Assembly: GCA_016926135.1 (NCBI GenBank)
Contig: JAFGPH010000037.1
Coordinates: forward strand, 1 to 28,092
Source: Deltaproteobacteria bacterium
Lineage (GTDB): Bacteria > Desulfobacterota > DSM-4660 > Desulfatiglandales > HGW-15
Direction of reading: 5' to 3'
DNA length: 28,092 nucleotides
The translations under genes were made by a program, and so were the position numbers. This document shows, piece after piece, positions 5,768-14,216 of the stretch; position 1 is the stretch's first letter; each line of letters starts with the position of its first letter. The notes beneath the pieces were generated by a model, which was given only the letters and a program-made list of their open reading frames with translations, searched no databases and was not told the DNA's origin.

Positions 5768-8700
5768 TCACACCCAACCGCTGTAAGCGGCATTAAGCTG
5801 GCCGGCCAACCAATCGCTCATGCTCTGGATTTTGGAAAGGGCCAATTCCATGGCCACAAAACGGTTGATCATGGCCTCCATCTTCTGATCCAACCGGGCC
5901 TCTGTCTCTTCGATTTGGGTCTCGATACGGTCGATGCTGGTCCGAAGGGATTCCTGTTTGAATGTGGCGTAACCCTCTGAAGGGTCGGTGATCGCGTAAA
6001 GGGTCCTCTGGAAGAGTTCTGCAACCCCGAGGGTCAGTTTGACCTCTCCTGCGTCCACACCGTTGGTGGTCCCGGAGTATCTTACGGACAGACCGTCGGT
6101 GTTTGCATTGCCGCTGTTTCCCCTTAGCACCCTTCCGGAGCCCGCGGCGGCCTCGCCGTTGATGGTTCCTGCCACGTCCTGACCCGTTACCGTGCCGTTG
6201 ATGAGCCCTAGGTCCAGGTCCCTCTCGGTGACCTGATCAAAGTTACCCAGAGAAAGGGTTCCCGTTCCGTTGTAGCTCAGATCGAGCGTCATGGAGGAGG
6301 CGCCTGCCGTCTTGTCCTCCAGGTAGATCTTCCCGTCCCTGATAAAGACATCCACAGCCCCGGCACCGCCAAAGACCGTCTGGATCGCAGTAAGAAGATC
6401 GTCCACCGTGTCGTTGGTGGTGTCGATGGTGTAGTCTGTCGGTCCCACCGCGGCCCCATTGTGGGCAGTCCCTGAAATGGTGATGGTCTCCCCGGTGGTG
6501 ACGCTTGCTCCGTCGACGTCTGTCCAGGCCGTGCCGGAACTCCCTCCGGCCTGACCGGCGATGTGAACCGTGCCGCTGGAGGAAGTGGTCTTGCTGGTGG
6601 TGGTAGTGAAAACGATATGGTCGTAATTGCCGTCGGTTGTGTCCTGGGAAACGGTGAAGCTTGTGCTGCCGTAATCATTGCACCGGAGGACCAGGTGGTT
6701 GCTCCCGTCATCGGTAGCCGTGATGGCCATGGCGTATCGGCCTTCCTGGCTGCTGTCACCGGCCCCTGCGGTCACGTCGACGGTGCCGAAGTTCAGGCCT
6801 TTCCCATCCGGTTCCTCAATCTGGATGGAAAGCTGGCTGTATCCCGTGTACTTGTCCGTGACGACGATTCTGCCCGATGTATCGATGGTGGCGGTGACAT
6901 TGGTCGCGTAGGCCGTTTCGATGGCCGAGAGGAGCCCCTGCACGGTATCGGTGTTGACGTTGCTGATCGTGTAGGTCCCGGAAACGCTGCTTCCACTCCG
7001 GTTCGTCCCTGAAAAGGATATGCTATTCCCGTTTTCCAGGGAGGTGCCTGTGATGTTTGCCCACGCGGTCTGGGCCGTTATGGCGCTTCCGCCCTCCTGG
7101 AGTTGCTGATCTCCCACCAGGACCTCTGCGTATTCCGTGTCGAGTTCGGCATTGATGGCGTTTTTGATATCGCCGATGCTCATGTCGGCCGTTATCGTGA
7201 CGGTGGCCGTGTTGCTGCCCTGGGTGATGGTGAGGGTTTCGCCGGCCCCTCCGGCCGATAGGTCCATGCTGCCTGTTTCAGTGGCCTGGGTGGCTGCCCT
7301 GTCAATGTGTACCGTGTACTCTCCTGCCTCCGAATCATTGCTGTGGCCGATATAGGTCAGGGTGCTGCTGCTGGTGGTCCCCTGCGCGACGAAAAGGGAC
7401 ATAATGTCGTTGAAGTTCGTCTTCAGATACCCATTCAGCTTGGTGTCGTCGATACTCAGGATCAGGTCGTTGTCCAGGGTGATCCCCGCAAGGCCCAGAA
7501 TGGAAAAGCTGCTGTTCACTCCCCAGATATTCTGTGTCAGAAGGCTCACGATATCCGATTTGATGGAGGAGAGTGTCCCATCCCCAAACAGGGTGCCGCC
7601 GGTCGTTTCCTCGTCTTCGTTATAGGAGAACTGGCTGTTGATGTAAGTCATGGCCTGGTTGTACTTGTCCACGAAATCCTGGATATTGGATTTGATGGTA
7701 TCCAGGTCGTGTTCGATCTTGAGGGTGATGGTGGTGGATGCGTCCTCTTTGATCAGGTTGAGGGTGACGCCACCCAGGACGTCCTCAATGGTGTTGGAGG
7801 CACTGGTCACCTCCACCCCGTCGACTTCCAGGGTGGCATCCTCACCGGCCACGATCTCCCTTTGACGCGCCGCGGCGTCGCCGAAAGCAAGGTCGCCGGT
7901 GACGAACTCCAGTTGGCCATTGGTGATGCTGTCCGTGAGGGTCACGGAAAGACTCCCGCCCCCAGCCACATCGTCCACCCTGATCTTCCCCTCTGAGGTG
8001 ACGTAGGCCACCACATCTCCGGCAGTGGTTGCATACTGGGTTTCAATGGCGCTCAGCAGGTCCGCCACTGTGGTGGAACTGCTGATGCTGAAGTCGAAGT
8101 TCACGGCGCCGCCGCCTGTCTGGGTCCCCGTCAACTGAATCTTGTCGCCAACCGTGTGGGACAGGTATCCGTCGATATCCGTAAGAAGGGTCTCAGGGGT
8201 GATATGGGCACCATCGGATGTCATGGGGTTGCCGGACACCTTGCCGGTGACGCTGGCAGTCGTGTGGTCCAGGATGCCCAGGGTGTTCAGAATATTCTTC
8301 TCCTCAGCGAAGGCCTGAGTGCCTTCAATCTTGAGCCGGAAATAGGTGGCGCCGTCCACCTCTTCTGAAATGACGGAGGCCACCACCCCTGGAATGGCCG
8401 CGTCGTTGATGGCCGTCTTGATGTCGGCGAGGGACATGGTGGAGAGGTTGATCGTAACGGCGGTGCCGCCGATGGTGAGGGTTCCGCTTGAGGCTTCCCC
8501 GGCGGAAAGCCCCAGCAGGGACTGGATGGTGACGTTCTGGGCCGTGAAGAGATCGCTCTGGGCGCCGTTGGTGATGGTATTCTTCACCTGGGCGTCGAGA
8601 TTGTCTTTCCACCCGAACTTCTGCACCAGATTGGTGGATGACCCGTTGAGAAGGCTCATCCCTTCTTCTCCGGTGCTGTCGCTGGTGAGGATCAATCTGT

Positions 8701-9250
8701 AGTCATTGGCGCCGTAACGGACGACCGTTGCCGTGACTCCGCTTGGAGTGGTTCCGGTGTTGAGGGCGTTGATGTCGTAAGCCACGTCCGCCAGGGTATC
8801 CGTGGCATTGACGGTCACCACCCTGCCGTTGACGAGAATATCCCCAGCGTAGCCGCTCCCCAGTTCTTCGGTCTGGCTCGCAAAGGGGTTCGACGAGAGC
8901 TTCTGGGCGGTTGCCAGGTTAGTGACCTTGATCGTGTATGTTCCGGTGTTGGCCGTGGTGCCGCTGGAGACCGAAAGGAGGTCCTCCCCGTCCACGGTGC
9001 CGCTGTTCGTGGCCATGGAGGAGGTGTAGACATGGAAATTGTCGGCATCCTGAAGACCCTCTGCCGCTGTCTTTAGCCCGAGCAGCATGGTGTTGAAGGA
9101 CCGCCATTCGCTCAGCTTCGTCTCATATTCGGATTTTCGATCCTCCATGAGATCGACAGTGCGGTGGTCGATTGCGATCAACTGGTCGACCACGCTCCGC
9201 CAGTCAAAACCGCTGGAAAGGCCGCTGATGAGATTGGTGCTCAATGCCAT
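5768..9250 (-). CDS. fliD: Giant modular flagellar cap protein FliD (HAP2)
   Basis: A 1160-residue protein; FliD is more often about 450-700. Residues 8-110 are the N-terminal FliD domain (ISGLSSGFDWRSVVDQLI). The C-terminal domain starts near 470-640 (for example 'IQDFVDKYNQAMTYINSQ'). It resumes at about 1065-1160 with the canonical coiled-coil end ('SLRTSIDRIETQIEETEARL' and 'MELALSKIQSMSDWLAGQL'). Between these lie flagellin-hook-IN-like segments (about 240-310, 660-715) and three copies of a module of about 100 residues (351-455, 725-826, 904-1006). Ser, Thr and Gly dominate the inserts, which should form surface-exposed beta domains. FliD caps the growing filament, guides flagellin folding and in some pathogens binds host surfaces. 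An AAGGATG ribosome site precedes the ATG, with a sigma-28-like promoter further up. The reading frame is intact throughout. Confidence 0.93.
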   Translation of the reverse strand: MALSTNLISGLSSGFDWRSVVDQLIAIDHRTVDLMEDRKSEYETKLSEWRSFNTMLLGLKTAAEGLQDADNFHVYTSSMATNSGTVDGEDLLSVSSGTTANTGTYTIKVTNLATAQKLSSNPFASQTEELGSGYAGDILVNGRVVTVNATDTLADVAYDINALNTGTTPSGVTATVVRYGANDYRLILTSDSTGEEGMSLLNGSSTNLVQKFGWKDNLDAQVKNTITNGAQSDLFTAQNVTIQSLLGLSAGEASSGTLTIGGTAVTINLSTMSLADIKTAINDAAIPGVVASVISEEVDGATYFRLKIEGTQAFAEEKNILNTLGILDHTTASVTGKVSGNPMTSDGAHITPETLLTDIDGYLSHTVGDKIQLTGTQTGGGAVNFDFSISSSTTVADLLSAIETQYATTAGDVVAYVTSEGKIRVDDVAGGGSLSVTLTDSITNGQLEFVTGDLAFGDAAARQREIVAGEDATLEVDGVEVTSASNTIEDVLGGVTLNLIKEDASTTITLKIEHDLDTIKSNIQDFVDKYNQAMTYINSQFSYNEDEETTGGTLFGDGTLSSIKSDIVSLLTQNIWGVNSSFSILGLAGITLDNDLILSIDDTKLNGYLKTNFNDIMSLFVAQGTTSSSTLTYIGHSNDSEAGEYTVHIDRAATQATETGSMDLSAGGAGETLTITQGSNTATVTITADMSIGDIKNAINAELDTEYAEVLVGDQQLQEGGSAITAQTAWANITGTSLENGNSISFSGTNRSGSSVSGTYTISNVNTDTVQGLLSAIETAYATNVTATIDTSGRIVVTDKYTGYSQLSIQIEEPDGKGLNFGTVDVTAGAGDSSQEGRYAMAITATDDGSNHLVLRCNDYGSTSFTVSQDTTDGNYDHIVFTTTTSKTTSSSGTVHIAGQAGGSSGTAWTDVDGASVTTGETITISGTAHNGAAVGPTDYTIDTTNDTVDDLLTAIQTVFGGAGAVDVFIRDGKIYLEDKTAGASSMTLDLSYNGTGTLSLGNFDQVTERDLDLGLINGTVTGQDVAGTINGEAAAGSGRVLRGNSGNANTDGLSVRYSGTTNGVDAGEVKLTLGVAELFQRTLYAITDPSEGYATFKQESLRTSIDRIETQIEETEARLDQKMEAMINRFVAMELALSKIQSMSDWLAGQLNAAYSGWV
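6233..6541 (-). repeat. FliD module, copy C (residues about 904-1006)
   Basis: Third copy of the internal FliD module. Shared landmarks are 'AWTDVDG' at the start, 'TVDDLLTAIQTVFG' in the middle, then 'DGKIYLEDKTAG' and a closing 'LSLGNFDQV'. It is closest to copy B. Confidence 0.7.
6773..7078 (-). repeat. FliD module, copy B (residues about 725-826)
   Basis: Second copy, with 'AWANITG', 'TVQGLLSAIETAYA', 'SGRIVVTDKYTG' and 'LNFGTVDV' at the matching places. It is separated from copy C by about 77 residues that hold a beta-rich 'GxYxxxITATDDGxNHL' segment. Confidence 0.7.
7886..8200 (-). repeat. FliD module, copy A (residues about 351-455)
   Basis: First copy, with 'LLTDIDG', 'TVADLLSAIETQYA', 'EGKIRVDDVAGG' and 'LEFVTGDL'. 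It lies before the FliD C-terminal domain, whereas copies B and C interrupt that domain. Confidence 0.65.
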
Positions 9251-9318
9251 GTTCGTTCATCCTTTGAGATCCGAGGTGGGTCAAGAGAAGCGGAAATAGC
9301 TTCCCGGTCCTTACCTCA

Positions 9319-9346
9319 ACATCGGTAGAAAATGCCTCTGACTTGA
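9319..9346 (-). promoter_or_regulatory. Weak sigma-28-like promoter upstream of fliD
   Basis: On the minus strand TCAA (9343-9346) and ACCGATGT (9319-9326) are separated by 16 bases, the same spacing as the site before flaG. Transcription would start near 9310, about 60 bases before the fliD ATG. Each element deviates from the FliA consensus, so the call is tentative. Confidence 0.35.
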
Positions 9347-9499
9347 GTCATTTCCTCATCCCGGTACTGCCCTGCGCCAGTCATGAATCCTTTTTTATAC
9401 CAAATGGTTAAACACTAACTCCTCCCTTTGGCTACGGCAAGAGGGGGTATCTTCCTCCCTTTTAGGTAGCAAGATATCTGCCAGAGCGAAAATGAGGGC
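9347..9499. other. Intergenic remainder between fliC terminator and fliD promoter
   Basis: The fliC-fliD gap is 349 bases (9251-9599). Besides the terminator and the promoter candidate listed separately, this part shows no ORF with coding character and no further structure I could support. Confidence 0.5.
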
Positions 9500-9539
9500 A
9501 AAAAAAAGACCCCGCTTCCGGGGTTTGGGGAAGCGGGGT
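9500..9539 (-). terminator. Intrinsic terminator of fliC
   Basis: A perfect 11-bp GC-rich stem (ACCCCGCTTCC at 9509-9519 with its complement at 9529-9539) encloses a nine-base loop. On the minus strand it is followed by a run of eight T (9500-9507) one base after the stem. It lies about 60 bases after the fliC stop codon and makes fliC a largely separate transcript, as expected for an abundant protein. Confidence 0.92.
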
Positions 9540-9599
9540 TGGGGTTTGAGGGTTTATGCGGCGAAGCCGCGATGCATGCGATCACGACCTGGCGTGATC

Positions 9600-10739
9600 C
9601 TAGCCGAACAGGGAGAGGACCTGCTGCGGAGCCATGTTGGCCTGGGCAAGCATGGCGGTCCCGGCCTGGAGCAGGATCTGGTTCTTGGTGAAGGTCGTCA
9701 TCTCCGAGGCCATGTCCACATCGCGGATCACCGACTCGGCCGCCTGCACGTTTTCGATCGTGGTGGCCAGGTTGGCTGAATGGTATCCGATCTGGTTCAT
9801 GTAGGCACCGATGCCACCCCGGATATCGTTCAGGGTGTCAATGGCCGTGTCGATGGTGCCCAGGGCCGTCTGCGCGCCCGAGGCACTGGAGAGGTCGATA
9901 GCGGAAATGCTCAGACCTGTTTGGGTCAGGTCACCGAGGCTGATGCTGATCTTGTTGTAGTCCGTATTCTCCGCGCCGACCTGGAACGTGGAGTTTCCAC
10001 TGTCCTTGGCAACGACCATGGAGCTGGCATTCCCTGCCATGTTCGCACTGATGTTGTCGTTGATCTTCAGGTCCACCCCCAGGCCTGAGAAGCTGATGGT
10101 GGTGGTGGAGCCGGCTGAAGGAACGGTCGTGTCATAGACCGTCTGCGAACCTACCAGAGTGCCATCCACGTCACTATACACGTTCATGGCCACGTCGGCT
10201 GTGGCTCCCACGCCGGAGACGGTGAGCACATAGGAGTACCCTGCCTTCATGCCGGTCATGCTGTCAAAACCGTTGGCTGTGGTCACGGTGCCGCCGGTGG
10301 TGGAGACTCCCACACCGTAGGTCCCGTTGATCAGCGCCACGTCCGCGTATTCGGTGGACTGGGCGATCTTGTCGATCTCGGCGAGCAGCTTGGACTTCTC
10401 ATCGTTGATCTTGTCCAGGTTGGAACCTGCGTTGGCGGAAGCAGCCTGGGTGGCAAGCTCTTTCAGCCGCACCAGCATGTTTTGGATCTGGTCCGCTGCG
10501 CCCTCTGCGACCTGGAGCAGGGCGGACGCCTCGGTGGCGTTCCTGGAAGCAACCTTGAAGCTGGCGATGTCGGCCCTGAAGGCTGACGAAATGGCGAGCC
10601 CGGCTGCATCGTCGGCCGCCTTGTTGATCCGGTAACCGGATGAAAGTCTCTCCAGTGACTTTGACATGTTTCCTGAAGAGATGCTCAACTGACGGTGAGC
10701 GTTCATTGCTTCGATGTTGTTTTGAATCCTGAGTCCCAT
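9600..10739 (-). CDS. fliC: Flagellin (filament subunit)
   Basis: A 379-residue flagellin. Residues 1-140 form the N-terminal D0/D1 helices: 'SLERLSSGYRINKAADDAAG' is the family hallmark, followed by 'AISSAFRADI' and 'DQIQNMLVRLKELATQAA'. Residues about 285-379 are the C-terminal D1/D0 helices (around 'TIENVQAAESVIRDVDMASE' and 'TKNQILLQAGTAMLAQAN'), ending PQQVLSLFG. The central 140 residues are a Ser/Thr/Gly-rich outer domain without long hydrophobic runs, a plausible surface for O-glycans. A strong AAGGAGG ribosome site, a sigma-28 promoter and an intrinsic terminator bracket the gene, in line with high-level late expression. Flagellins are exported unfolded by the type III system with FliS (downstream) and polymerise under the FliD cap. 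The glycosyltransferase block starts immediately upstream. Confidence 0.97.
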   Translation of the reverse strand: MGLRIQNNIEAMNAHRQLSISSGNMSKSLERLSSGYRINKAADDAAGLAISSAFRADIASFKVASRNATEASALLQVAEGAADQIQNMLVRLKELATQAASANAGSNLDKINDEKSKLLAEIDKIAQSTEYADVALINGTYGVGVSTTGGTVTTANGFDSMTGMKAGYSYVLTVSGVGATADVAMNVYSDVDGTLVGSQTVYDTTVPSAGSTTTISFSGLGVDLKINDNISANMAGNASSMVVAKDSGNSTFQVGAENTDYNKISISLGDLTQTGLSISAIDLSSASGAQTALGTIDTAIDTLNDIRGGIGAYMNQIGYHSANLATTIENVQAAESVIRDVDMASEMTTFTKNQILLQAGTAMLAQANMAPQQVLSLFG

Positions 10740-10747
10740 GGTTTTTT

Positions 10748-10787
10748 CCTCCTTGAAATGTGTTTGTTTATTCCTGGCATCCTTGCC
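10748..10787 (-). promoter_or_regulatory. Candidate two-site CsrA binding region in the fliC leader
   Basis: Read on the minus strand, GGCAAGGATGCC (10776-10787) can fold into a four-base-pair hairpin presenting AGGA in its loop. CAAGGAGG (10748-10755) overlaps the ribosome site. Both fit the CANGGANG core of CsrA/RsmA sites, and their GGA triplets are about 30 bases apart. CsrA is known to repress Bacillus flagellin (hag) through two such leader sites. Binding here is an inference from sequence; no csrA or fliW gene is in the window. Confidence 0.4.
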
Positions 10788-10865
10788 GTCTAGAGGTTGA
10801 TGAGCATGATGGGTTTACGCTTCGCCTGCCTGACCTGCATCGCTTGGATGCTTGGTTCGCTCTAT

Positions 10866-10892
10866 TCATCGACTTTTCGTGGAAGAACTTTA
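10866..10892 (-). promoter_or_regulatory. Sigma-28 (FliA) promoter of fliC
   Basis: On the minus strand TAAAGTTC (10885-10892), an 11-base spacer, then GTCGATGA (10866-10873). The FliA consensus is TAAAGTTT-N11-GCCGATAA; thirteen of sixteen bases agree and the spacing is exact. The leader is about 120 bases long and contains a second small hairpin near 10838-10853. Confidence 0.8.
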
Positions 10893-10978
10893 GGGCTTTT
10901 TTTAAAGGGGTCTAAAGGAGGGATGCGTGGGGTCGGGGATGAAGGAGAAGAAAAGGTGAGGAACGCCAGGGGCCAATT

Positions 10979-12646
10979 TTAGGAAAGGCTTTCTTGAACA
11001 GCCGTGGATCCTGGTCCTTCCACGGGATCCGTCTTGAGCAGATCCGGTCTGAGGCGGAGAGCTGCTTCCACGGCGTCTTTGAAGAGATCCTCCCTGCCTG
11101 CTCTCTCCAGGGCATGTCCGATGACGAGAAAAAGGTCGGCCAGGTCGTTGAGGCTCTCCAGGGTCTTTTGGCAGGAGAGGTCCAGGTCGCGCAGGATGGT
11201 GTCGCAGCATCGCAGACAGGTTTCCACGTCTCCAGTCCGGATCGCCAGGTTGGCCAGCCTCAGGCATACCTGGATGAGTCTTGGCTCGGCGTGGAGGGCC
11301 CTCTCGTACAGGGACCGGGATGCCTCCAGATCGCCCTTTTCGTAAAGCAGGTTCCCCAGGTTGACCAGGGCCTCCACGCAGGCGGGTGCGATTTCGATGG
11401 CCTTTGTGTACATTCCTCCCGCGTCCCCTTCCCGACCCAGGCGTCTTTTGCAGAGGGCCAGACCCAGCATGGCCTCCACCCAGTCGTCCTTTTCGGAGAG
11501 GGCCTTTTGGTAGTAATGGGAAGCATCTTCCCACCTGCCGCGGTTCTTATAGCAGTCGCCGATGAGCTTGAGGCACTCGGGCCGCACATGGGTTTCCAGG
11601 ACGGCCTTTTCAAATAGCGCCCGGGCATTGTCCAGATTGTCTTTCTGGAGCGAGGAATCCCCCAGGGCCACCCGCACCCTCCAGGCTTCTCCGGCCATGT
11701 TGATGATGGCGCCCGTGAAACGCTCCGGCTCATCCTCCATGAGTTTGTGAACCCTCAGATACTCCCTTCCATGAAACTCCAGCTCTTCCCATCGCTTCAT
11801 CTGATGGTAGAGGAGCACCAGGACAAAATGGGAATCCAGGTGGTCCCTGGAACGAAGCACCGCCCGGCCGGCGATCTCCTCTGCCCGCTGGAGGTCTCCC
11901 AGCTTCAGGCAGGAAGCGGCGACAATATAGGAGGTCCAGAGGATGTTGGGCAGTTCCATTGCCGGGGGTTTCGCGAGCGAGAGTGCGGACAGGCCCATCT
12001 CGACTGCCTCGCTGTATAAACCGTTGCTGGCCAGGGAGACCGCGAGGTTGTGCCTGTGCCAGTAATTCTCGGGTTCTTCGGCAATCTGGCGTCTCAGGAG
12101 GGTCGAGGTCCTTTCATATTTTTTTCGCTGCTCTTCCGGACTCAGGTCGTAGCCGTAGTGGAGGATCGTGGCTGCAAGCACTTTGGGGCGTCGGTAGCCC
12201 TTGAGTTGCTTGTGAACGATATTCTCATAGCGAATATTTGCTCTTCTCCTGAAGAGCCTGATCTTGCTTTCCCAGGAGCTGCTGGCCCCCTGGTTGAAAA
12301 AGCTGAGGACCGTCATGTAAAAGGCATCTGCGTCCGTGTCCAGGATGGCCTGCCGGATGAGCGGGCCGCTTCCTTCCTGCAGGGCTTCGTCCCCGTCCAT
12401 CTGGAGCACCCAGTCCCCTGCAGCATAGTCCACGGACTGGTTCTGGTGCTTGCTGAAATCTCCTTCCCAGGGGTGATGAAAGACCCGGGCCCCCTGCTGA
12501 AGTGCGATTTCCACGGTCCTGTCCGAGGAGCCCGTGTCGACCACGATGATTTCATCGACCCACTCCTTCACACTGGCAAGACACCCGGGGAGTCTTTTCT
12601 CCTCGTCCTTGAGGATCATGCAAAGGGAAAGTCTCGGGGCATTCAT
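10979..12646 (-). CDS. GT2 glycosyltransferase with C-terminal TPR repeats (copy 1)
   Basis: A 555-residue protein. Residues 1-100 are the start of a family 2 (GT-A) domain of the SPO0-type 'SLCMILKDEE' class, with 'EIIVVDTGSSDRT' (32-44) and the metal/nucleotide-binding acidic motif MDGDE (83-87). The GT region continues to about 190 with 'RLFRRRANIRYENIVH'. From about 200 to 540 the protein is helical and holds several tetratricopeptide repeats (for example 'LGNLLYEKGDLEASRSLYERAL'). Such enzymes transfer a sugar from a nucleotide-sugar; the TPR part may hold a protein acceptor such as flagellin. It is a paralogue of the next gene upstream, with one extra TPR. The ATG shares an ATGA overlap with that gene's stop, so the two are translationally coupled. 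No signal peptide or membrane segment is visible, so it should act in the cytoplasm. Confidence 0.88.
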   Translation of the reverse strand: MNAPRLSLCMILKDEEKRLPGCLASVKEWVDEIIVVDTGSSDRTVEIALQQGARVFHHPWEGDFSKHQNQSVDYAAGDWVLQMDGDEALQEGSGPLIRQAILDTDADAFYMTVLSFFNQGASSSWESKIRLFRRRANIRYENIVHKQLKGYRRPKVLAATILHYGYDLSPEEQRKKYERTSTLLRRQIAEEPENYWHRHNLAVSLASNGLYSEAVEMGLSALSLAKPPAMELPNILWTSYIVAASCLKLGDLQRAEEIAGRAVLRSRDHLDSHFVLVLLYHQMKRWEELEFHGREYLRVHKLMEDEPERFTGAIINMAGEAWRVRVALGDSSLQKDNLDNARALFEKAVLETHVRPECLKLIGDCYKNRGRWEDASHYYQKALSEKDDWVEAMLGLALCKRRLGREGDAGGMYTKAIEIAPACVEALVNLGNLLYEKGDLEASRSLYERALHAEPRLIQVCLRLANLAIRTGDVETCLRCCDTILRDLDLSCQKTLESLNDLADLFLVIGHALERAGREDLFKDAVEAALRLRPDLLKTDPVEGPGSTAVQESLS

Positions 12647-14205
12647 TTCACACCTGTCTGCTGGAGAAGCTCGGGGTGGAGAATCAGGGCAATGTCTGCG
12701 GCCTCCCGAAAGAGATCCTCTTTACCAGCCTTGTCCAGGGTATGACCGATCCACAGGAAGAGACTGGCAAGGTCCTCCAGGCCCTGAAGGGTCCTGTGGA
12801 TCGGCATGTCAAGGATCTTGAGAATCTCCTCGCACTGTCCCAGGCATGCCTCAACATCACCCCTTCTGGCAGAGAAATGGGCGAGCCTCAGGCGAATATG
12901 GATCAGCCTGGGTTCGATCCCAATTGTCCGCTTGTAGTATCCTTCGGCCTTTTCATGGTCCCCTCGTTCATCGAGGATTCTTCCCAGATTCATCAGCAGG
13001 CCGGGGGAACGGGGATCTGATTCGAGTGCTCTCTCATAATGGAAAATGGCCTCTTGTCCCATGGACCGGTTCTTGTAGCACTCGGCCACCCCCTTGTGGG
13101 CCCAGGACCGGGAAGGGGTGAAGCGGATAGCCTTTTCAAAGCTCTTCTCCGCCTCCCCGGGAGAATCGGTTTCCAGGAAGGCCTCTCCAAGGGCAAGGTG
13201 GACCTTCCAGGTTTCTCCGGCGCTGTTCAGCACGAGGTAGCCCAACCTTGCGGGATCGTCTTCGAGAATTTCATGCACGTCCAGGTACCGGAGGGCTGCC
13301 TCCTTCACCCTGGGCCAGTCCTTCATGTCTCGAAAGGCCATGACCAGGACAAAAAGGGAGTCCATATGGTCCGGAAATCTCTCCAGTGCCCTCAACGCCC
13401 ATGCAATTGCGGATGGGAAATCTCTCATGATCAGAAACGAGGACGCCACAATGAAGTGTGTCCAGAGGATGAGGACGCCCCCTTTCTTTTCGGCCTTCCC
13501 GGAGATCTCGATCGCCTTTATGCCCCAGTTGGCCGCTTCCTCAGGCATCCTGTTCATGGAATAGCTGATCGCGAGATCGTGGTAGTGCCGGAAGTTGTCG
13601 GGTTCCTCCTGGATGCGTTTTTTGAGAAGCGAGGATGTGCGCTGGAATTTTGCCTCCATCCTCTCCGGGTCCAGGTCATAGCCATAGTGGTGGACGTGGA
13701 TTGGCGAGGTGGTGGTGGATGAGCAGCCCAGGAGTTGGTTGTGGACGATGCCGGAGTATCGGATTTCCGGCTTTCTCCTGAAAAGCCTCACCTGGTTGAA
13801 TCGGCTCTGGCTGGTTCGGTTGTTGAAGAAGTTGATAATGGTGAACATTACCGAGTCGATGCCTTCCGCCGACAGGAGTTCGCGGAGCCTGGCCCCGTCA
13901 CCACTTCGGAGTTCCTCATCGGCGTCCAGGATAAGGACCCAGTCCGCTGTGGCGTAGGAGAGCGACTGGTTTCGGTGCCTGGAGAAATCGTGTTCCCACG
14001 GGTGATGATAGACCCTGGCCCCATGCTCCCTGGCCACGTCCACGGTTCGGTCGGTCGACCCTGTGTCCACCACGACCATCTCGTCCACAAAGTCCTTTAC
14101 GCTGTTGAGGCATGCGCGAAGACCGGCCTCCTCGTCCCTGACCATCATGCAAAGGGAAAGGGTCGGAGGGTTCTTCGACTGCGTCGGTTTGGCGGGGCTT
14201 TTCAT
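12643..14205 (-). CDS. GT2 glycosyltransferase with C-terminal TPR repeats (copy 2)
   Basis: A 520-residue protein with the same design as its neighbour: GT2 motifs 'LSLCMMVRDEE' (16-26) and 'MVVVDTGSTDRT' (43-54), acidic motif DADEE (94-98), then TPR-like helices from about 210. The HHPWE.DFS.H.NQS block near residue 68 is almost identical in both copies. The start at 14205 is preferred over an ATG at 14367, because GAAAGGA precedes it and the longer leader would lie within the end of the upstream gene in another frame. The spacing to the upstream triple-transferase gene is 11 bases, so all belong to one operon. Role inferred: sequential sugar addition to flagellin or a lipid/protein-linked glycan. 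Acceptor and donor cannot be read from sequence. Confidence 0.88.
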   Translation of the reverse strand: MKSPAKPTQSKNPPTLSLCMMVRDEEAGLRACLNSVKDFVDEMVVVDTGSTDRTVDVAREHGARVYHHPWEHDFSRHRNQSLSYATADWVLILDADEELRSGDGARLRELLSAEGIDSVMFTIINFFNNRTSQSRFNQVRLFRRKPEIRYSGIVHNQLLGCSSTTTSPIHVHHYGYDLDPERMEAKFQRTSSLLKKRIQEEPDNFRHYHDLAISYSMNRMPEEAANWGIKAIEISGKAEKKGGVLILWTHFIVASSFLIMRDFPSAIAWALRALERFPDHMDSLFVLVMAFRDMKDWPRVKEAALRYLDVHEILEDDPARLGYLVLNSAGETWKVHLALGEAFLETDSPGEAEKSFEKAIRFTPSRSWAHKGVAECYKNRSMGQEAIFHYERALESDPRSPGLLMNLGRILDERGDHEKAEGYYKRTIGIEPRLIHIRLRLAHFSARRGDVEACLGQCEEILKILDMPIHRTLQGLEDLASLFLWIGHTLDKAGKEDLFREAADIALILHPELLQQTGVK

Positions 14206-14216
14206 GGCATGTCCTT

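Noticed and set aside
6233..8200. Repeated segments considered as a CRISPR or mobile repeat.
   Set aside because: The repetition is at the protein level inside fliD, in frame, with divergent bases and copy lengths near 300 bases.
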